Shown: positions 25,150 to 34,091 of the stretch, in pieces
How positions within the stretch are numbered: the first letter of the stretch is position 1
Layout: every line of letters starts with the position of its first letter
Source of the DNA: an uncultured Flavobacteriales bacterium
GTDB lineage: Bacteria > Bacteroidota > Bacteroidia > Flavobacteriales_D > CAJJDF01
Direction: 5' to 3'
DNA length: 40,922 nucleotides
Assembly (NCBI GenBank): GCA_938009745.1
Contig: CALLII010000029.1
Coordinates: forward strand, 1-40,922
Program-made: the position numbers and the translations under genes
The notes under the pieces: model-generated
Told to the model about the DNA's origin: nothing
Database searches by the model: none
What the model saw: only the letters and a program-made list of their open reading frames with translations

Positions 25150-28100
25150 TTATTTATTTTCTCCTTTTTCTTCAGCTAACTTCTTAAGCAACCTCAACTG
25201 TTCTTCAAGTAAAGTAATTTCTTCTTCTTGCTTTTTAAGTGTATTAATAAGCATGTAAGTAAAATTAGATGGATCTACTTGTAAGTAGTTTTCATCTGCA
25301 ACCTCAGCTTCGGTAACCATTTCAGGATTAGACTTAATTAGCTCCTGAGCTATAACCCCTTGGTAAGTTTTATTTTTTGTTGCTTCACTCTCCCCTACTA
25401 AGCTCGTAAACCTATCATTGTATTGAAAAGAAACTGTGTTAACTTGGTTTAAAGACTCAAATCCTAAAGTATAAGGTGCTATGTTTTTCTTTAATCGCTC
25501 ATCAGAAAAAGTAGCCCAAAGTCCTCCTCCAGTTTTATTAGCGGTTCCGTTTACTGATAAATTATTATTAGGAACTATCGTATTTACTCCAACAAATTTA
25601 GCATTCATATCAGCATAAATTGTGGCAACATTGTAACCTGTCGAAATAAATAAACTATTATCTCCAGTATTTAAAGTAGATAATCCCGAGCTGTTTCCTA
25701 TAAAAATATTGCTATCTCCAAATTGATTGTAATATCCTGCATTAGTTCCTAAATAAACATTTTTGTTACCTCTTGCATTATAACCCGATTGGTAGCCAAT
25801 AGAAATATTACTATCTCCTCTGTTGTTATAGGATACATTTGTTCCCATACTAATTACTTGATTCCCTTTGTTATTAAATCCTGTACTCGTTCCTATCAAA
25901 ATGGAGTAATTCCCCTTATTTCGATAACCTGCATTAACTCCTATTGCATTGATATAGCCAATTTCAGAAGAATCATACCTCATTGCTTGATAACCAATTG
26001 CATTAGTATAATTAGATTCATTTGTTTTATTTCTGAAAGTATAAGGACCAATTAAATTATTGTGATTCCCTTTATTTAAATATCCAGATTGATAACCTAA
26101 ACTGTTTATATAACTTCCTTTGTTTTGATAATTAGATCGATTACCAATTGCATTGTTATAAGCGTCACCCTCGGTAGAATCGAAATATGCTGCATAATAA
26201 CCTATGGCATTAATGTAGTTTCCTGCTCCAACTTGTTCCCTCATTGCATAAGCTCCTATCGCATTATTTCCATCTCCTTTGTTTCTGTATCCTGCAATGT
26301 AACCAAATGCATTCAAGTCATCCCCTCTATTAAAATAAGCTGTATTTGATCCAATTGCATTTATTCTTTTTCCTGCGTTAGAGTAACCTGAATAATACCC
26401 AATAACATTAGATTGCGAGTTTCCATCAACAGAATCATACCTTGAAGCATAAGTTCCTATGGAGATTAGATTACTTCCATTACCTACTTTATTACTTGAA
26501 CTATGATCACCAATAGATATATTATTATCTCCTTTATTTGCATTTCCAGAATAACTTCCAAACCCTACAAATCTGTCTCCTTCATTATACCTTCCCGCCT
26601 GAAATCCAATTGCACTAATGAATTGACCAGAATTTCTATCTGCTGCATTAGTTCCCATTGAGTTAAGATAAGTTCCTTTGTTATATCTTCCTGCACTTGA
26701 TCCAATTCCAATGTTGTAACCATCTCCAGAAGACGAATCGTTTCCTAGGGCAAAATATCCTATGGCTACGGCATAATTGGAGTTTCCGACTAAATAGTAA
26801 GAAAAACTTCCTATAGCTATATTGTGTATTCCTTTATTTGTTCGCCCCGAATTATAACCTACAGCAGTTAAATAACTCCCCTCATTATCAAAAGCTGCAT
26901 TTCCCCCAAATGCAGTAATTGCATAACCTGAAGCATTACGCATTGCACTTGACCCCATAGCTGTTGACTTTGAAGCTTTATTAGTATATCCTGTCACATA
27001 TCCTATTCCTGTAAACAGAGTTCCTTTATTATAGTAACCTCCTTGGTATCCTATAATCGTGTTGTATGCATTCCCCGAAGAAGAATCCAACCTCATTACT
27101 CGAAAACCTATCCCTACATTGTAATTTGACAATTGATTCATACTACGCATCACCTCAACTCCCATTCCCGTATTCTCTATTCCATTTATTGCAAAACCAG
27201 ATTGAATCCCAAGCATAGTAGAGTAAGTTCCTCTGTTCTCTTGTCCCGAATTTGGTCCAAAAAAAGTGTTATTATCTCCTTTTCCTCTGTAAGAAGTATT
27301 ATTACCCATTGCAGTAATTCCTTTACTGTTATTTAAGTAAAAAACATTAGTCCCCATTCCTGTCGAGTAACTTCTTCCGTTAGTAGAATCATATCGTGAA
27401 CCTTGGTGGCCAATAACATGAATAGAGCTTCCATCTCCTCTTTTATCTCTTAGTGAATAATAACCAATTCCTATATTATCATTTCCTTTATTGCTGTAAC
27501 CAGCTTGATAACCAATTGCCAAAAGACTATCACCAGTATTAAAGTAACCTGTAAAAGCTCCTATTGCCATTATGTTTTTACCTGTATTGTTATACAAAGA
27601 TCTGTAGCCAATCCCTGTTGCATTTATTCCTGCATTGTTATAACCTGCCTGGTAACCAATTGCAGTAGCAAAGGAGTTTCCTGTTGTTATGTCAAATCTA
27701 CCTGCTTGGAGACCAATTGCTATTTTATAATTAGAGGCTCCTACTCCATTCAACATGGCTTCATATCCTAAGGCTATATTATTTGTTCCGTCTAACGTTT
27801 GGTCTTGAGCATTTTTTGCAATTATATTATCATTAGCATCAATCCAAACATCATTGGCAGGGTCCATATCAACAGTGTCGGCATTCCCATTACTCAAATA
27901 AACAGCCAGTTGCCTTTGTGGCATCAAAATTCTTATGCTATCGATTCCTTGTTTATCCCCTAATACTTTTAGCTCTCCAGTGGTAATTCCAATGTAATAA
28001 TCTTTGTTAATAGTATCGAGATACAAATCACCTTCATATGCTTGTCTACCCGAATGAATAGTTTGAATTTGTGCAGGCGTGTAATATTGAGCTTTTATAC

Positions 28101-28161
28101 CAGAGGTGAATAAAAGCATTAGAAAAGCAAAAAGGGCGATATGTAAGTAAGATAAGTTCAA
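25150..28161 (-). CDS. Giant secreted repeat protein with YadA-head-like repeats and S74 chaperone domain (copy 1)
   Basis: This 1003-residue protein has a signal peptide (ALFAFLMLLFTSGIKAQ) and a short N-terminal domain (YYTPAQIQTIHSGRQAYEGD). About 45 repeats of 16 residues of the form NAIGYQAGYNNKGxYx follow. From residue ~886 comes a peptidase S74/endosialidase-type intramolecular chaperone with SDERLKKNI (Ser-Lys spaced by five, as in self-cleaving members) and GVIAQEL, ending in a coiled coil. The repeats resemble the trimeric beta-roll of YadA heads. Seven DSS-like marked positions divide the array into super-repeats. The start is TTG, 2 bp after the stop of its paralogue, implying coupled translation. 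It is probably a surface adhesin or fibre. Confidence 0.85.
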   Translation of the reverse strand: MNLSYLHIALFAFLMLLFTSGIKAQYYTPAQIQTIHSGRQAYEGDLYLDTINKDYYIGITTGELKVLGDKQGIDSIRILMPQRQLAVYLSNGNADTVDMDPANDVWIDANDNIIAKNAQDQTLDGTNNIALGYEAMLNGVGASNYKIAIGLQAGRFDITTGNSFATAIGYQAGYNNAGINATGIGYRSLYNNTGKNIMAIGAFTGYFNTGDSLLAIGYQAGYSNKGNDNIGIGYYSLRDKRGDGSSIHVIGHQGSRYDSTNGRSYSTGMGTNVFYLNNSKGITAMGNNTSYRGKGDNNTFFGPNSGQENRGTYSTMLGIQSGFAINGIENTGMGVEVMRSMNQLSNYNVGIGFRVMRLDSSSGNAYNTIIGYQGGYYNKGTLFTGIGYVTGYTNKASKSTAMGSSAMRNASGYAITAFGGNAAFDNEGSYLTAVGYNSGRTNKGIHNIAIGSFSYYLVGNSNYAVAIGYFALGNDSSSGDGYNIGIGSSAGRYNKGTYLNSMGTNAADRNSGQFISAIGFQAGRYNEGDRFVGFGSYSGNANKGDNNISIGDHSSSNKVGNGSNLISIGTYASRYDSVDGNSQSNVIGYYSGYSNAGKRINAIGSNTAYFNRGDDLNAFGYIAGYRNKGDGNNAIGAYAMREQVGAGNYINAIGYYAAYFDSTEGDAYNNAIGNRSNYQNKGSYINSLGYQSGYLNKGNHNNLIGPYTFRNKTNESNYTNAIGYQAMRYDSSEIGYINAIGVNAGYRNKGNYSILIGTSTGFNNKGNQVISMGTNVSYNNRGDSNISIGYQSGYNARGNKNVYLGTNAGYYNQFGDSNIFIGNSSGLSTLNTGDNSLFISTGYNVATIYADMNAKFVGVNTIVPNNNLSVNGTANKTGGGLWATFSDERLKKNIAPYTLGFESLNQVNTVSFQYNDRFTSLVGESEATKNKTYQGVIAQELIKSNPEMVTEAEVADENYLQVDPSNFTYMLINTLKKQEEEITLLEEQLRLLKKLAEEKGENK

Positions 28162-28163
28162 CT

Positions 28164-31157
28164 CTATTCTTCTTCTAATTGATTCTTAATTTCTTCAATA
28201 TCTTTCTTTATCTGCTCTATTCGTTTATCATGATCTTTTACAGCATTTATAAGTGCATAGGTGAATTTAGAAGGATCAACTTCTAAATAGGTTACTCCAT
28301 CTATTACTACTTCATTCACCATATCTGGCGAAATTGCATTCAACTCTTGAGCAATAACTCCTACAAATCTTTTTCCTGCAACCACTTCTTCGTTATACCC
28401 AATCAAATTAATGTACGTATCATTGTATTGGTAAGAAACCACATTTACTTTGTTCAATAACTCCATTCCCTCTCCATAAGGTGTAATATTCTTTTTCAAA
28501 TTACTATCAGAAAAAACTGTCCACGAACCTCCACCAGGTTTGTTCGCAGATCCGTTTACCGATAAAGTAGCTGTTGGTGCTTCTGTGTTAATTCCTACCC
28601 TTCTTGCAGATAAATCTCCAAAGATGGTTGGCGTACCACTTGAGTTCGCAATATATAAACTATTGTTCACTCCTGTTGCTGAGGCTGGTCCAGCTTCATT
28701 CCCAATAAAAATATTGTAATCTCCAGAAGTCAGATTACCTCCAGCATTTGTACCCATAAATATATTGCGTTCTCCTGTAGCATTTTCTCCAGCTTGATAT
28801 CCAATTACATTGTTGTAATTACCTTCCAACACACTACCTGCTTCAGTTCCCAACACATTATTATGATTTCCTGTTACGTTTTTACCTGCCTCATTTCCAA
28901 TAAAATTATTGTAAGTTCCTCTATTATAATATCCTGTTTGATATCCAATGGCATTGTTATACCCATTCCCCAAAGAAGAATCATTATGCATTGCTTGATA
29001 ACCAATTGCCGTATTGTAATTAGAAGCTGTTTTTTTATCCCTCAATGCCTGTGTTCCTATAGCTGTATTATAACTTCCAATATTGTTGTATCCAGCTTCA
29101 TATCCTATGGCGTTTAGCATGTATCCTTTATTTCGATATCCTGTATATGCTCCAATACTCGTAACATAAGAACTACTGATTGAAGAATCGTATCTCGCAG
29201 CTTCATATCCTACTGCAGTTACGTAATTAGCATCAGTTTGAGGATCAGAATAGGAATTTTTACCAATAGCAATGTTATAATCTCCTTCGTTATTATTTCC
29301 TGCTTCATAACCCATCGCACTCAGCATGTATCCTTTATTGTTATAACCTGCTTTTGTTCCCACCATGGAAGATATATTCCCTTTGTTATTATATCCGGCA
29401 TGATCACCTATTGCTATAGTTCGGGCAGTTCCGGTTGTAGAGTCAAACCTTGCAGCATTTGTTCCAATTGCTATAATATAACCTCCATTACTTTTTGGAT
29501 CTCTAAGTGCAGAATCACCAATGGCAATGTTTCTTGTACCTAAATTATTATATCCTGCTTCATAACCCATTGCACTCATCAAAGAACCTTGGTTATTGTA
29601 TCCGGCTTTGTAACCTATTGCACTTAGCTGATTTGCCGTATTTTGATACCCTGACTGATAACCAAAAGCATTAACATCACGTCCTTTGTTTTGATATCCC
29701 GATTCATACCCTATAAAATTCGATCGCCCATTTGAGCTGGAGGAATCTTTCATGGCTGCTTGGTAACCAATTGCAACCCTGTAATTAGAATTGGACGGAT
29801 CTTTCATTGCTCTTGTTCCTATAGCAATGTTATACGAACCATTACTATTTGCTGCAGCTTGATGCCCAACAGCAGTTAGCATGTATCCTTTATTATTAAA
29901 AGCTGCACTGTCTCCTAACGCATTTAATTGTCCTCCAGTGTTTTTATAGGCCGCTCTATAACCTACCGCATTTACTACTACCCCACTGTTATCAAATCCA
30001 GCCTCATATCCTACTGCATTTAGTTGTCTTCCAGTATTTTGATATCCTGCTCGATATCCTATTGAGTTTACTCCACTTGTTCCCGAGGAAGAATCATACC
30101 TGGATGCTTCATAACCTATTGCGTTAATATAATTCCCGGCCAATTGTTGGTTGGCAAGTGCATAGGTTCCTATAGCATTGTTGTAATTCCCTTTATTATT
30201 TTCTCCTGCATTTTTCCCCAATGCATTAAACATAAATCCAGAGTTATTAAACCCAGCACTATCTCCTATTACGCTTGCATAGGAATTACTATTCTGATAT
30301 CCAGCATAAGATCCAAATGCATTTAGGTAACGCCCATTATTATTATATCCTGCTCTGTAACCAAAGGTATTTACATAAGACGAGCCTGAGGTTGAATCGT
30401 TATAGGAAGCCTCATACCCAAAAGCATTGATGTATCTTCCTTCATTTACCTTATTTCGCAATGCATAACTACCAACTGCATTGTTGTATGAACCTTTATT
30501 ATTATAACCTGCCTCAGTTCCAATTGCATTAAACATATACCCAGTATTGTTATATCCTGCATTTGTTCCTATTACGTTAGCATATCTTTCTTTGTTATTT
30601 CTCCCAGCTTCATATCCTATTCCATTAAAATATGTTCCAGTGTTATTTTCTCCTGTTCTATAACCAATGGCATTGCTGTAGGAGCTTCCCGTAGAGGAAT
30701 CATTTTGCATGGCTTCGTAACCTATTGCTACTTTGTAATTAGAAATTCCAATAGGGTTACCCATTGCATTTTTACCAATAGCTACATTTCTAATTCCACT
30801 TAGAGTTTGATCTGCACTATTTACAGATAGTATGTTTTCATTTGAGTCTATCCAAATATCTAAGATTAGCCTAAAATCAACAGTATCTGCTTTTCCTCCA
30901 GATATATAAATTGCCAATAAATTAGTATTACTTATGGTTACAATACTATCTATATCTTGATCATCACCAATTCCTGCAAGTTGGCCATTGGTTAATCCTA
31001 TGTAATAATCTTTGTTGACTGTATCGAGATACATATCTCCTTCATAAGCTGACCTGCTGTTATGAATTGTAACAATTTGTGCTGGAGTGTAATATTGACT
31101 ATATCCTGAACTAACAAACAGAAATAGTACCACTAGAAATAGTAAATTTTTAAGCAT
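28164..31157 (-). CDS. Giant secreted repeat protein with YadA-head-like repeats and S74 chaperone domain (copy 2)
   Basis: I start at ATG 31157 (MLKNLLFLVVLFLFVSSGYSQ), not the TTG two codons earlier; the product is 997 residues. The architecture equals copy 1: signal peptide, YYTPAQIVTIHNSRSAYEGD domain, 16-residue NAIGYEAGYNNKGSYN repeats, and an S74 chaperone with SDSNLKKNI from residue ~883 plus a C-terminal coiled coil. Seven DSS-marked positions (for example NDSSTGSS, YDSSSGTS, NDSSLGNG) occur, the same number as in copy 1. Repeats here are more regular. S74 domains fold trimeric fibres and then cleave themselves off. No T9SS domain is present, so the outer-membrane export route is unclear. 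Confidence 0.85.
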   Translation of the reverse strand: MLKNLLFLVVLFLFVSSGYSQYYTPAQIVTIHNSRSAYEGDMYLDTVNKDYYIGLTNGQLAGIGDDQDIDSIVTISNTNLLAIYISGGKADTVDFRLILDIWIDSNENILSVNSADQTLSGIRNVAIGKNAMGNPIGISNYKVAIGYEAMQNDSSTGSSYSNAIGYRTGENNTGTYFNGIGYEAGRNNKERYANVIGTNAGYNNTGYMFNAIGTEAGYNNKGSYNNAVGSYALRNKVNEGRYINAFGYEASYNDSTSGSSYVNTFGYRAGYNNNGRYLNAFGSYAGYQNSNSYASVIGDSAGFNNSGFMFNALGKNAGENNKGNYNNAIGTYALANQQLAGNYINAIGYEASRYDSSSGTSGVNSIGYRAGYQNTGRQLNAVGYEAGFDNSGVVVNAVGYRAAYKNTGGQLNALGDSAAFNNKGYMLTAVGHQAAANSNGSYNIAIGTRAMKDPSNSNYRVAIGYQAAMKDSSSSNGRSNFIGYESGYQNKGRDVNAFGYQSGYQNTANQLSAIGYKAGYNNQGSLMSAMGYEAGYNNLGTRNIAIGDSALRDPKSNGGYIIAIGTNAARFDSTTGTARTIAIGDHAGYNNKGNISSMVGTKAGYNNKGYMLSAMGYEAGNNNEGDYNIAIGKNSYSDPQTDANYVTAVGYEAARYDSSISSSYVTSIGAYTGYRNKGYMLNAIGYEAGYNNIGSYNTAIGTQALRDKKTASNYNTAIGYQAMHNDSSLGNGYNNAIGYQTGYYNRGTYNNFIGNEAGKNVTGNHNNVLGTEAGSVLEGNYNNVIGYQAGENATGERNIFMGTNAGGNLTSGDYNIFIGNEAGPASATGVNNSLYIANSSGTPTIFGDLSARRVGINTEAPTATLSVNGSANKPGGGSWTVFSDSNLKKNITPYGEGMELLNKVNVVSYQYNDTYINLIGYNEEVVAGKRFVGVIAQELNAISPDMVNEVVIDGVTYLEVDPSKFTYALINAVKDHDKRIEQIKKDIEEIKNQLEEE

Positions 31158-31397
31158 TAACAAAACTAGACCAAATACAGTAATGATTTTGTTACTAGAT
31201 AGTTAAATTATAAACTAATTATTATTTTTTAAAATATTGATATTAAACACATTAACACTGTCTCTGTTGAAAAAGCGATAATAAATTGATAACATCATAT
31301 ATTTATATATAAAATCTAAAAATTAATTGAGGGGAAAGAAGGATTTACAATAAATAAGCGTCAAACAAATAATAAATAAAATTAAAAAAAACACAAA

Positions 31398-31745
31398 ATG
31401 AAAAAGATACTCCTATTGGTACTTGCTATAATGACATTTACACTAAATTCATTTGCCCAAGAAAGTAAATCAACTAAAAACAATACTTCTATTTCTGCTG
31501 AGGAAAAAGCTGAGCTTAAGAGAGATAAAGAAGCTTTTAAAGCTACTTTAACTAAAGAACAAATTGCAAAATTAAAGGCAATTAAAAAAGCAAAAAAAGA
31601 AGCTAACATAAAATCACTTCCTAAAGAAGAGCAAAAAGCTGCTAAGAAAAAATTTAAAGCCCAAAAAAATGCGGTTTACACTGAAGAACAAAAAAGAATG
31701 CTTAAAGCTATGAAAGCAAAGAAAAAGCTGTTTGAAAACAACTAA
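31398..31745 (+). CDS. Secreted Lys/Glu-rich helical protein
   Basis: This 115-residue protein has a signal peptide (MKKILLLVLAIMTFTLNSFAQ). The mature part of about 94 residues is almost entirely charged and predicted helical: ISAEEKAELKRDKEAFKATLTKEQIAKLKAIKKAKKEA and so on. It recalls small periplasmic Spy/CpxP-like helical proteins, but no LTxxQ motif is intact (LTKEQ is close). The mature chain is strongly basic. It is divergent from the adhesin pair across 240 bp of very AT-rich DNA in which I see no clear promoter. The function is unknown. Confidence 0.7.
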   Translation: MKKILLLVLAIMTFTLNSFAQESKSTKNNTSISAEEKAELKRDKEAFKATLTKEQIAKLKAIKKAKKEANIKSLPKEEQKAAKKKFKAQKNAVYTEEQKRMLKAMKAKKKLFENN

Positions 31746-31800
31746 GTATCTAAAATTAAATATTAATAGGTAAATTTGAAACGTAATTTAATTTTATCCT

Positions 31801-32211
31801 ATGAGTCCATTTCATTATGCTTTTAAAGTAAAAGATATTGCTTCAACTCGCAAATTTTATATTGATATTTTAGGTTGTGAAGAAGGTAGATCATCTGAAA
31901 ATTGGATCGATTTCAATTTCTTTGGTCATCAACTTTCTGCTCATATCAGCAATAATATTCCTGAACTAGATTACTCAGGAAAAGTAGACGGTATTGCTGT
32001 TCCAATTCCCCATTTCGGTTGTTTACTTAATGCCTCTGAATTTAATTTAATTAGAGAAAAATTACAAGCATTTGATATTGAGTTTATCATTAAACCTCAA
32101 ATCAGATACAAAGGTAAATCAGGAGAACAACAAACTATGTTTGTACTGGACTATAGTAATAATCCTATTGAATTTAAGTCTTTCAAAAACGAAGAAGAAA
32201 TTTTTGAATAA
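31801..32211 (+). CDS. VOC (glyoxalase/dioxygenase) superfamily protein
   Basis: This 136-residue protein has the VOC opening FHYAFKVKDIASTRKFYIDILGCEEGR, the GHQLSAHIS strand, and the closing FVLDYSNNPIEFKSF with the metal-binding Glu. It resembles the small stand-alone VOC proteins often annotated as glyoxalase or dioxygenase; the substrate cannot be told. The start at 31801 gives a full-length domain. It sits 52 bp before the pirin gene and may share a transcript with it. Confidence 0.85.
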   Translation: MSPFHYAFKVKDIASTRKFYIDILGCEEGRSSENWIDFNFFGHQLSAHISNNIPELDYSGKVDGIAVPIPHFGCLLNASEFNLIREKLQAFDIEFIIKPQIRYKGKSGEQQTMFVLDYSNNPIEFKSFKNEEEIFE

Positions 32212-32263
32212 ATCAATTTAACTCATTTTATTCCTTATTTTTAATGAAGAAAATAAGTGTGAA

Positions 32264-33151
32264 ATGGCAAATAATAAACTCCTTACTAACGAAAAACAAG
32301 CAAATATTGGCAACTTTTTGGTTGGTAGATTACTACCAATTAAAGAAAAACGTCAAGTTGGACCGTTTACCTTTATTGATCATATGGGACCAGCAACAAT
32401 TGGTCCTGAAAATTATATGGATGTAAATCAACATCCACATATTGGTTTATCTACCCTCACTTATCTATTTGAAGGAGCTATTGAACATAAAGATAGCATT
32501 GGAAGTAATGTAATTGTAAACGAAGGAGATGTAGGGTTTATGACTTCGGGAAGTGGAGTAACTCATACTGAACGAACTCCTGAAAATTTAAGAAATGGCT
32601 TAAGTCATTCTGTTCATGGATATCAAATTTGGGTAGCTTTACCCAAAGAATTGGAAGAAATGAAGCCAGAATTTGATCACATAAAAAAAAGCCAACTCCC
32701 TGTAAAAGAAACTGAAAATCTGAAAATAATAGTAGCAGCAGGAAAAGGATTTGGAATGGAATCTCCTCTCACTGTTTTTTCAGATTTATTTATGGTAGAT
32801 GTACTAGCAAAAGAAAACACTGAATTGAACATTAGAAACGAAGTAGAGGGTGAAATTGCTTTTGTAATTGTAAAAGGAAGTCTTACAAATGAAGGGAATG
32901 AAATTAATGCCGGACAAATGCTAATTAGCACAACAGAAAATGAATGTAAAGTGGTCCTTGAAAAAGGTACTCAACTATTATTATTTGGAGGAAAGCCTTT
33001 TCCAGAAGAACGTTTTTTATCTTGGAATTTTGTATCTAGTAGTAAAGAGAGGCTGAAACAGGCAAAAGCAGATTGGGAAGCAAAAAAATTCCCTAAAGTA
33101 AAAGGAGACGATACCTATATACCGTTCCCAAATTTAAACAAGTGGAAATAA
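32264..33151 (+). CDS. Pirin family protein
   Basis: This 295-residue bicupin protein has the metal-binding residues of pirins in the N-terminal cupin: HPHIGLSTLTYLFEGAIEHKDS and GSGVTHTERTPE, giving the His-His-His-Glu set. The C-terminal cupin ends with QLLLFGGKPFPEERFLSWNFV, typical of the family. Some pirins have quercetin dioxygenase activity; the natural role is unsettled. The gene ends at a terminator shared with the convergent msrA. Confidence 0.93.
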   Translation: MANNKLLTNEKQANIGNFLVGRLLPIKEKRQVGPFTFIDHMGPATIGPENYMDVNQHPHIGLSTLTYLFEGAIEHKDSIGSNVIVNEGDVGFMTSGSGVTHTERTPENLRNGLSHSVHGYQIWVALPKELEEMKPEFDHIKKSQLPVKETENLKIIVAAGKGFGMESPLTVFSDLFMVDVLAKENTELNIRNEVEGEIAFVIVKGSLTNEGNEINAGQMLISTTENECKVVLEKGTQLLLFGGKPFPEERFLSWNFVSSSKERLKQAKADWEAKKFPKVKGDDTYIPFPNLNKWK

Positions 33152-33180
33152 TTAACCCATTGCCCTAAATAAATTTCATA

Positions 33181-33214
33181 AAAAAAAAGGAAAGCGTTTG
33201 CTTCCCTTTTTTTT
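33181..33214. terminator. Bidirectional terminator between pirin gene and msrA
   Basis: AAGGAAAGC and GCTTCCCTT pair (one mismatch) around GTTT. An A8 tract lies on the left and a T8 tract on the right, so it serves both convergent genes. Confidence 0.8.
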
Positions 33215-33218
33215 ATAC

Positions 33219-33710
33219 TTATATAAATTTACCAAACCTTTCGAAATGACAAGTATACCCATTTGGATTTCGTACTAAATAATCCTGATGCTCTGGTTCT
33301 GCTGGCCAAAACTTAGCAATTGGCTCAAGAGTAGTAACTACTTTACCATCCCATCTGCCTGATTCATTTACTATTTCAATAACTTCTTCCGAAGTTTTTC
33401 TCTCTTCTTCATTTTGTATGAAAATTGCTGAACGATAACTAGAACCCCTATCATTTCCTTGCTGATCAACAGTTGTTGGATTATGAATTCTATAAAAGTA
33501 ATCTAGTATCTCCCTGAAAGATGTAAGCTCAGAATCATAAGTGAGTTCAATTCCTTCTGCATGACCAGGGTGATATTTGTATGATGGCTTTTCATTTTCG
33601 CCTCCAATATAACCAACTTCGGTATCTAAAATTCCTTTCCTTACTCTAAACAAATCCTCCATTCCCCAGAAACAACCTCCTGCTATATATGCCTTTTTTA
33701 TACTTGCCAT
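33219..33710 (-). CDS. msrA: Peptide-methionine (S)-S-oxide reductase
   Basis: This 163-residue protein has YIAGGCFWGMEDLFR, with the catalytic Cys of the GCFWG motif. It is followed by VGYIGGENEKPSYK, GHAEGIELTYDSE and FYRIHNPTTVDQQGNDRGSSYRSAIF, all MsrA signatures. It repairs oxidised methionine (S-epimer) in proteins or free form. One extra Cys near the C-terminus (GYTCHFERF) could be the resolving residue. There is no signal peptide, so it is cytoplasmic. MsrB is not adjacent. Confidence 0.97.
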   Translation of the reverse strand: MASIKKAYIAGGCFWGMEDLFRVRKGILDTEVGYIGGENEKPSYKYHPGHAEGIELTYDSELTSFREILDYFYRIHNPTTVDQQGNDRGSSYRSAIFIQNEEERKTSEEVIEIVNESGRWDGKVVTTLEPIAKFWPAEPEHQDYLVRNPNGYTCHFERFGKFI

Positions 33711-33789
33711 TTTTTAAATTTATTCATTAGAAGTTTAATCGCCTATAATCTTACTCAAAATTCCGATTTTTTTATTTCAATTACCCTTA

Positions 33790-33822
33790 TTAAAAATAAT
33801 TTTTCAGAAAAATTATTTTTAA
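33790..33822. repeat. Perfect 15-bp A/T-only inverted repeat
   Basis: TTAAAAATAATTTTT (33790-33804) and its reverse complement (33808-33822) are separated by CAG. It lies in the 381-bp gap between msrA and the preferred start of the next gene (33711-34091), which is otherwise AT-rich and holds only a weak TACCTTTT box at 33962. Confidence 0.55.
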
Positions 33823-34091
33823 TAATCAATATTCTAAATGTAAATTTTAATACTCTGATAGTTAAATAATTAATAAAAGACTCTGTTTTTATTTGTTAAA
33901 TTTCACAAACTCTTTGTTTAATATTTATTAATCTAAAACTTTATTCCCTATTTTCACGTTCTACCTTTTAAAGTAAAAAAGTGAGTTTTAAATTAATCAA
34001 AATAGCTCATAATAGCCTTACAAGGTTTATTAGTGTAATCTTAAACTATTGTTCCGAACAAGTTAGAACCAAACTGAATGCAAACTATTAT

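Noticed and set aside
25789-30326. Several plus-strand ORFs of 60-107 aa inside the two giant repeat genes
   Set aside because: They are rich in Ile, Cys and Ser and simply mirror the Asn/Gly/Tyr repeats on the other strand; shadows of the coding repeats.
25600-30700. Regular ~48-bp periodicity that could be taken for a CRISPR or satellite array
   Set aside because: The period equals 16 codons, the frame is intact throughout and the units vary as protein repeats do; no constant repeat with unique spacers.
10516-31201. Identical 16-mer ATTTTGTTACTAGATA at 10516-10531 and 31186-31201
   Set aside because: In AT-rich DNA of this size one or two shared 16-mers are expected by chance, and the two sites stand in different positions relative to genes on opposite strands.
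32244-32426. 60-aa ORF overlapping the start of the pirin gene
   Set aside because: It lies in another frame over clear pirin coding sequence and ends early.
33981-34091. GTG start giving a 292-aa L,D-transpeptidase
   Set aside because: The added 37 residues are not signal-like, while MNNLILLASFLIF at 34092 is; kept only as an alternative.
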